A stretch of DNA of 64,000 nucleotides from Allolobophora icterica (taxonomy: Eukaryota; Annelida; Clitellata; Crassiclitellata; Lumbricidae). The position numbers and the translations under genes were made by a program. Positions 59,045-64,000 of this stretch are shown here, one piece after another; the stretch's first letter is position 1; the number at the start of each line of letters is the position of its first letter. The stretch covers positions 25,532,940 to 25,596,939 of the forward strand of contig OY744612.1 of the NCBI GenBank assembly GCA_963556255.1, written 5' to 3'. The notes beneath the pieces are model-generated. The model did no database searches. It was given only the letters and a program-made list of their open reading frames with translations, and was not told where the DNA came from.

Positions 59045-59891
59045 GGCTTGCTTATGCAAAATCAGTTTAAAATAAGTGGATAGTCCTATAGGAATAATAG
59101 ACCTCATTGGCATCATTCTTGTGGCTCTATTGACTTGGTTCTTCTCATGTGCAAGAGCTCGCTGGTGGTGAATTTTCCAGTTACTTGAGCGTTATTTGCT
59201 CATGGTAACGTAATTTATTGTAAAGAAAATTGTTATAGTGCTTTTCAACAACGTTTGTTGCATGGCGATGTAACGGATATAATAAAGTGTGACATACATA
59301 AAAAGCAGAAAATGTGTGTTGAGTTGAATCAGTTGAAAAGAGAATTATATTTAGAGGAATCTTATTCCAAGAGGCAACAGTTTATGTTTAAAGGAAGATT
59401 ATTGGAAGAGTAAGGCCCTATTGACAAGAAAGCCTAACAAGTTCATAAACAAATGCAACGGGGAAGAAACCTGCAAATCTCTACGGGCAGTATTCACCAG
59501 CAGATGGTCGCTTATAAGCAAAACCTCATTCCAAATTCACAAATCAGCGGGCAGAACCGGGCAGTTGAGATGCTGGAAGACCGGCACATGTGGGCCCCTG
59601 ATCGTGGAATACAGGCCCATGACGTCCTCTGAGTTTGGAACAGAGTCGGGATAAGAGATCCGAAAAGGTTCAAATTTTAGCCCTGAACCTAAACGACATC
59701 AAGAAACCCACAGAGCAGCAGGAACAGGTAGCGAATTACAGTGGGCCAGTGACTGAAACCAGAGGAAGAGATATTGGATTGAAGCAACTGTGAAGAGTCA
59801 AAGTGAGTATATAGAAACAACAGGTTTGTACATAATTTTGTATGTTTGATGATCCATTTATTAAATCGTTACTGGTTTCTTATAATTTCAG

Positions 59892-59942
59892 AATGAAACG
59901 AAAAGATTTTCATGGATATATGGACGTAATACAAAATATATA
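59892..59942 (+). CDS. Exon 7 of mucin-like protein (phase 0-0)
   Basis: Acceptor TATAATTTCAG, donor ATA/GTAAGC. Seventeen codons, NETKRFSWIYGRNTKYI, starting with the sequon N-E-T. In phase with both neighbours. Confidence 0.6.
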
Positions 59943-60036
59943 GTAAGCAACAGAGTATATTCACAATGTTGATTTATAAAACATGCGAGATATCGCATAA
60001 TATGATTACTCGCTTATCTGAAATTAATTTTATGCA

Positions 60037-60068
60037 AGGTAAGGTTTGGTAAGGCAAGGTAAGGTAAG
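60037..60068. repeat. GGTAAG/GGCAAG tandem motif
   Basis: Several AAGGT(T/A)-type units, each a perfect donor-like GGTAAG. A shorter run is at 56515. Confidence 0.6.
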
Positions 60069-61158
60069 ATTATTGCACCCTTGTGTTCAGTGGTGTTCAT
60101 CATTGTGACAACCTGCTCAGACAACCTGCTCAAAACTCGCTTTTTTCATTCATTCTAATAAAGTTTTGGATCCATTTTAATTCTGATCAGCTTACTACTT
60201 GCCTCATGAGCACTAGGTCTAAGAAGGTGTGAAAAAGCAGTTTGAGTTAGTCAGATATCCTTTTTAGATAACCAGCTGCTCAAAAACTAAGCAAAATCTG
60301 TAAGGACAAATGTTGCCGACTGTTGGCATACATGTTGACACTCTCAAGTTATCATAAATTATACTGATTGTACGTGTGCTGATTCGATGGTATGTTTGTG
60401 CATTCACGTCCGTCAACGTTTGTATGTGATGGTGAAAAATGTGAATGAATGATTAGCATGACAGTCAGTTCTATGAATATTTCAAAAGCTGATGGTGTGG
60501 TATTAAAACCGAACTTGATCAATGTCATTTTCAACAACCTCACTATGTTTCGATCACAGCCTTTTCCTAAAACAATTTTGAAGGGTCCTTTGACGGATCT
60601 ATATTCTAAAGGCAAGATACATGCATAAATATAAAACCCTTTTGAAAGAACTCCCAAAAGACATCTTTCCATTCACTGATCCTCCATTTTTCCCAGCAAC
60701 TGTGAGCTCTTCTCCCCTTGCCCTCTCTCAGAGAGTATCATTCCAGGCTAAAAACTGAACTTTGCAAACTACCAATAATGCATCTGATCTTACACCATTC
60801 TACGACCCACCATTGCCATTATACCATTGCAATTATCGTTGCTCTCCATCTTAGCACCATACTGTATCCTCCTCTGACACACAGACTGTAGCCTGGCACC
60901 GAAACTGACCCAACAACTTGGCTCTTGCGGATTTGATTTGACTAAGCGCCGGTCAATTAATAAGTCGGTCTCCATGACGTGGCTTTGTATAGTGCTGATA
61001 AATTTTAAACATTTAAATACATTACATACATGCCCACTAATCATTGCTCACTGCATAACAGCGGTCAAATTTGCCCATGTTAAACCTGAAAACATAATTA
61101 GTATATTTATTAAACATAACTCACCAACTGATTGTTTATTATTTTACTGATTTTTCAG
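60069..61158 (+). other. Intron 7, no other feature seen
   Basis: Complex sequence between exons 7 and 8. No supported gene on either strand. Confidence 0.5.
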
Positions 61159-61264
61159 CTTAACAGCTCAGCTGTGGCTACTCTACTTAAAAAAAAGCTT
61201 ACAAAAACTTTGAGGATTCGCAGAGAAACGATTGAAGTGATTGATATAACTGTGCCAGATCCCG
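61159..61264 (+). CDS. Exon 8 of mucin-like protein: SEA-like helix and strand
   Basis: Acceptor CTGATTTTTCAG, donor CCCG/GTGAGT. It encodes LNSSAVATLLKKKLTKTLRI then RRETIEVIDITVPDP plus one base. An amphipathic helix (SSAVATLLKKKLTKTL) followed by a beta strand (IEVIDITV) is the order expected in a SEA domain. N-S-S is a sequon. Exits in phase 1. Confidence 0.65.
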
Positions 61265-61417
61265 GTGAGTCACTTTTGCCACCTAATTGCATTTTCTCAA
61301 AGTTCATTCATAGCGGTAATCGCAACTTTATCCAGCGCTACTTCGAGACAAAGTCCTCAGTGAGAGGTGCTCCTGACTTGATAACACAAAAAAGTGATCG
61401 AACAGATTGGTTTTCAG

Positions 61418-62286
61418 CAGTCTTGTTGTCCTCGAGACCAAGGTCTTGGTCTCGAGTGCACTCGAGTTCGTTTTTAAAAGTCTTGGTCTTGGTCTTGGTC
61501 TTGAGGTTCAAGGTCTTGGTCTTGGTCTTGGTCTTGAGGTTCAAGGTCTTGGTCTTGGTCTTGGTCTTGAGGTTCAAAGTCTTGGTCTTGGTCTCGCAAG
61601 ACCAAGACCAAGACCGGCTGTTAATATGAACAGTCATTTAACAGAACTCAAGAATTCTGTATCAAGCCTGCTTGCATCATACGACCAATATCAAGGCCTA
61701 TGGATGGATACAAGTCATATTGGTCAGGAAACCCATTGGCAGCAGCAACAGTTATTCTGTATCAGACGGTATGATAAACCATGGGAAGATTTCAAAAGGA
61801 CTCACTATCTGTACATTTACATCCAGTGCTTGAAAAGTTACTCTGTGTGTGTCAGCGACTTCAGCACCTGTAGAACGTATTTTTTCACATGGCGGAATTT
61901 TTATGAGGCCCACCAGGCACGTCTTGGTCAGAAAATTCTGAGCGAATTGGTTTTTATAAAATACAAAAGGCATTTGGTATAAGAGTTTGCATGAAGGACT
62001 TTTGAATACAAATTCGGATTTCTCTGCAGTTTGCATTTAAAGTTAATTTGCTTGAATTAAATAAAATTAAGACTCCTGTTTTCATTAAAATAGCGAATAT
62101 TCCGACTTGACAATTTTTAGAAGTCTTGACCTGATTTCGATTTTTAAGGTCTTGGTCTTGGTCTTGAGGTTCAAGGTCTTGGTCTTGGTCTCGAGGTTCA
62201 AGGTCTTGGTCTTGGTCTTGGTCTTGAGGTTCAAGGTCTTGGTCTTGGTCTTGGTCTTGATGTTTAAGGTCTTGACAACAAGACTG
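61418..62286 (+). mobile_element. hAT element with CTTGGT arrays and transposase relic, 869 bp
   Basis: Inverted ends CAGTCTTGTTGTC / GACAACAAGACTG. Perfect duplication GTTTTCAG (61410-61417 and 62287-62294). Both subterminal regions consist of CTTGGT hexamers with a GAGGTTCAAG spacer (61480-61620 and 62140-62275). Confidence 0.94.
61627..61982 (+). pseudogene. hAT transposase C-terminal (hATC) relic
   Basis: The frame from ATG 61627 ends in RTYFFTWRNFYEAHQARLGQ and KILSELVFIKYKRHLV. This corresponds to the RIFS..G....HRARL..K.LS.LVFLK block of the hAT dimerisation domain. The catalytic part is missing, although the remaining frame is open. Confidence 0.65.
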
Positions 62287-62586
62287 GTTTTCAGTGAAAG
62301 ACCAAGGAGCTCATGCGGAACTGTAAATGAATGTTATCCAGGCTAACTAGAGACATAGACCAACAACCTAATACAGGTCAGCGTTTATATGCCAAAAATG
62401 CACACCAGAAATCCAAATCAGTGATGTAATTAAAAACTTCAGTTGAAATCAGTAATCAACTTACGACGTAACGGTGAGTGTGAGGACTAACTTATAGCAT
62501 TCTTCTTCAAGGCATGTTGAACTTTATATTCCAAGCACTTCTGATATGCTAGCAGGCCTAATTCTGACCTGTAAGTGTAATTTAAG

Positions 62587-63557
62587 CAGTAGCGTAACTA
62601 TGGGCCCGCAGGGCCCGCAACTGCGGGGGGGCCCAGGTAAAAGGGGCCCATTTTCAAACCTGAAAAAATGAACTATTTTAATTAATAAATGCACAGCAGA
62701 AAGCCGGAAACCGAAACTCCTTGTAAACTCCTTAGCCTTGTAAAATCAATAAATCATGCAGGCAGGCAGATGATGTGGAATATTACTATTGATGCGCGGT
62801 CGGCGCATATTTTTCTAGGCTTTGATTTAAGCTAGTGAACAGTGACTCGAAGGCAAACTATAATCGCCAGATGACGCTGAAATTTGCAGTTAATTCACTC
62901 AATTAGTTTCACTTTTCGTCTTTGATTTATGCTGACGTCATTACTCATTAGTCTCATTGCCAAGTTTCCGTCGGCCATCGTTGTTGATATTTATTTAAAA
63001 AGTTTGTTTAAATAGATTAGATCGGATTACAATTTACAATACAAAATTTAAGATTTAAAAATAAAAAATTGTACTAATGATGGCTAGCAAGCCTCTAAGT
63101 GGAGCAGCTAAACGACGGAAAAAGAAGGATTTACAAAACGAGCATTGAAGCCTCGCGGGCAAAAGTTATGGATGTTGACCAGCTCATTGACCGATTTGCA
63201 GAGATAAAGAGTCGTCGCAAGGACTTGTCTTAGAATACTTATCTGTACTGTACTAAATACAAAACTGTTCTTGATTTATGATTTCGTAACATTGAATAAA
63301 ACAATATTCAGTAACATTTCATTTATAACATTTAATCAATTTTAATGCAAATCGAAAACAATTTTTAGTTGTGGCATAAGATTACAAATTAATAATAAAA
63401 TAAAATATCATAAATTAAAATCATTAAAATGTATGCCTCAAAAGTGAGTCGATAATTTGAAACATAAAATTGTCTATCAGATTGTCATCGGCTGTATGGA
63501 GGGGGGCCCATTTTGAAAATCTTGCAGGGGGGCCCAGAATATGAAGTTACGCCACTG
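62587..63557 (+). mobile_element. hAT element with transposase end fragments, 971 bp
   Basis: Ends CAGTAGCGTAACTATG and GAAGTTACGCCACTG. Perfect duplication AATTTAAG (62579-62586 and 63558-63565). GGGGGGCCCA blocks lie inside both ends. Inside, MASKPLSGAAKRRKKKDLQ (ATG 63080) resembles the start of ZMYM1-like hAT transposases. MDVDQLIDRFAEIKSRRKDL before a stop at about 63230 may be its C-terminus. The body is deleted. Confidence 0.92.
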
Positions 63558-63646
63558 AATTTAAGTTGTTTTACTTTCTTTCTAGTTGCTTTTAGAGTTA
63601 CACATATGGCTGAGCAATGTATTTCAAAGTGTTTGTTTCATTGTAG

Positions 63647-63711
63647 TGACAATTGATCAGATAGAGAAGGCCATGAATGAGACCTTTCACGAGCTCATTA
63701 CTGACCCCAAG
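63647..63711 (+). CDS. Exon 9 of mucin-like protein: end of SEA-like domain
   Basis: Acceptor GTTTCATTGTAG, donor AAG/GTATAT. Two bases complete a Val codon with exon 8. It then encodes TIDQIEKAMNETFHELITDP K. A helix with a sequon (N-E-T) fits the second helix of a SEA-type fold. Exits in phase 0. The gene continues beyond the window. Confidence 0.6.
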
Positions 63712-63865
63712 GTATATTTTAATTACTATGTACTGCAATTGCTATTTGGAATACTTTTTATATTAGTTTTCAAATGCATATTTTGCTTGCATTCATCACA
63801 GAAGCACAATTCTCTTTTGAAATATTCCATGTCACTGTTATTGGAACTCTGTTTTATTATTATTA

Positions 63866-63908
63866 TTTTTTTTTGCCCCGAGGTAAAAATGATCCCTCAG
63901 GGACTTTA
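63866..63908. repeat. CCCGAGG/CCTCAGG hairpin repeat, copy 3
   Basis: TTTTTTTGCCCCGAGGTAAA then ATGATCCCTCAGGGAC. Same unit as near 20.2 and 20.4 kb. Confidence 0.7.
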
Positions 63909-63940
63909 ATATTAGTAAAACTGTTAAGGTCTGGAACGGC

Positions 63941-64000
<60 letters not shown>
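63941..64000. repeat. (ATT)n microsatellite at window end
   Basis: About 20 TTA units running off the window. Together with the preceding repeat this may be a SINE tail. Confidence 0.9.

Larger units (their letters stand above)
58122..59075 (+). repeat. Duplicated exon-intron unit B
   Basis: Second copy of the 56120-56690 unit. It contains exon 6 and is interrupted by the hAT MITE at 58752-59044. Confidence 0.85.

Overview
This is eukaryotic (animal) nuclear DNA. It has spliced genes with GT-AG introns, tRNA-derived SINE heads, decayed LINEs, a complete LTR retrotransposon, many cut-and-paste transposons and very long simple repeats. No bacterial gene organisation is visible. The mix of repeats suggests a marine invertebrate, but I cannot name the species. 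I found no CRISPR array, rRNA gene or genuine tRNA gene.

The backbone is one large plus-strand gene. Exon 1 (15575-15626) encodes the first part of a signal peptide. A 37.9 kb intron follows. Exon 2 (53521-54195) completes the signal peptide and encodes a Thr/Ala/Gly/Glu-rich mucin-like stretch of about 210 residues. Seven short exons (54817-63711) then follow. Their splice phases fit throughout, and four of them are symmetric 0-0. One 9-residue microexon carries a furin-like R-S-K-R motif. The last exons look like a split SEA-type domain. The gene runs off the right edge.

The left 15 kb holds a plus-strand exon of unknown identity (94-230). It also holds three minus-strand exon candidates: a death-domain exon (about 9.3-8.9 kb), a second exon (5688-5411) and a Ser/Glu-rich terminal exon (2087-1195). 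They may belong to one gene but this is not proven. A decayed LINE (11.1-9.38 kb, minus) lies just upstream of the death-domain exon.

Intron 1 contains a young LTR element (46570-52222). Its two 732-bp LTRs appear identical, its target duplication is a perfect GACAG, and its single intact 978-codon ORF encodes Gag and an aspartic protease. It has no reverse transcriptase, RNase H or integrase. The C-terminus is long, charged and repetitive.

At least eleven hAT-type elements have readable 8-bp target duplications. Three keep recognisable transposase fragments. Also present are Tc1/mariner-like MITEs, a 2.6 kb element with 16-bp terminal repeats and a 4-bp duplication that contains a nested hAT, several SINEs, LINE 3' ends, perfect palindromes and very long microsatellites. 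The octamer TAGGCCTA occurs at least 15 times.
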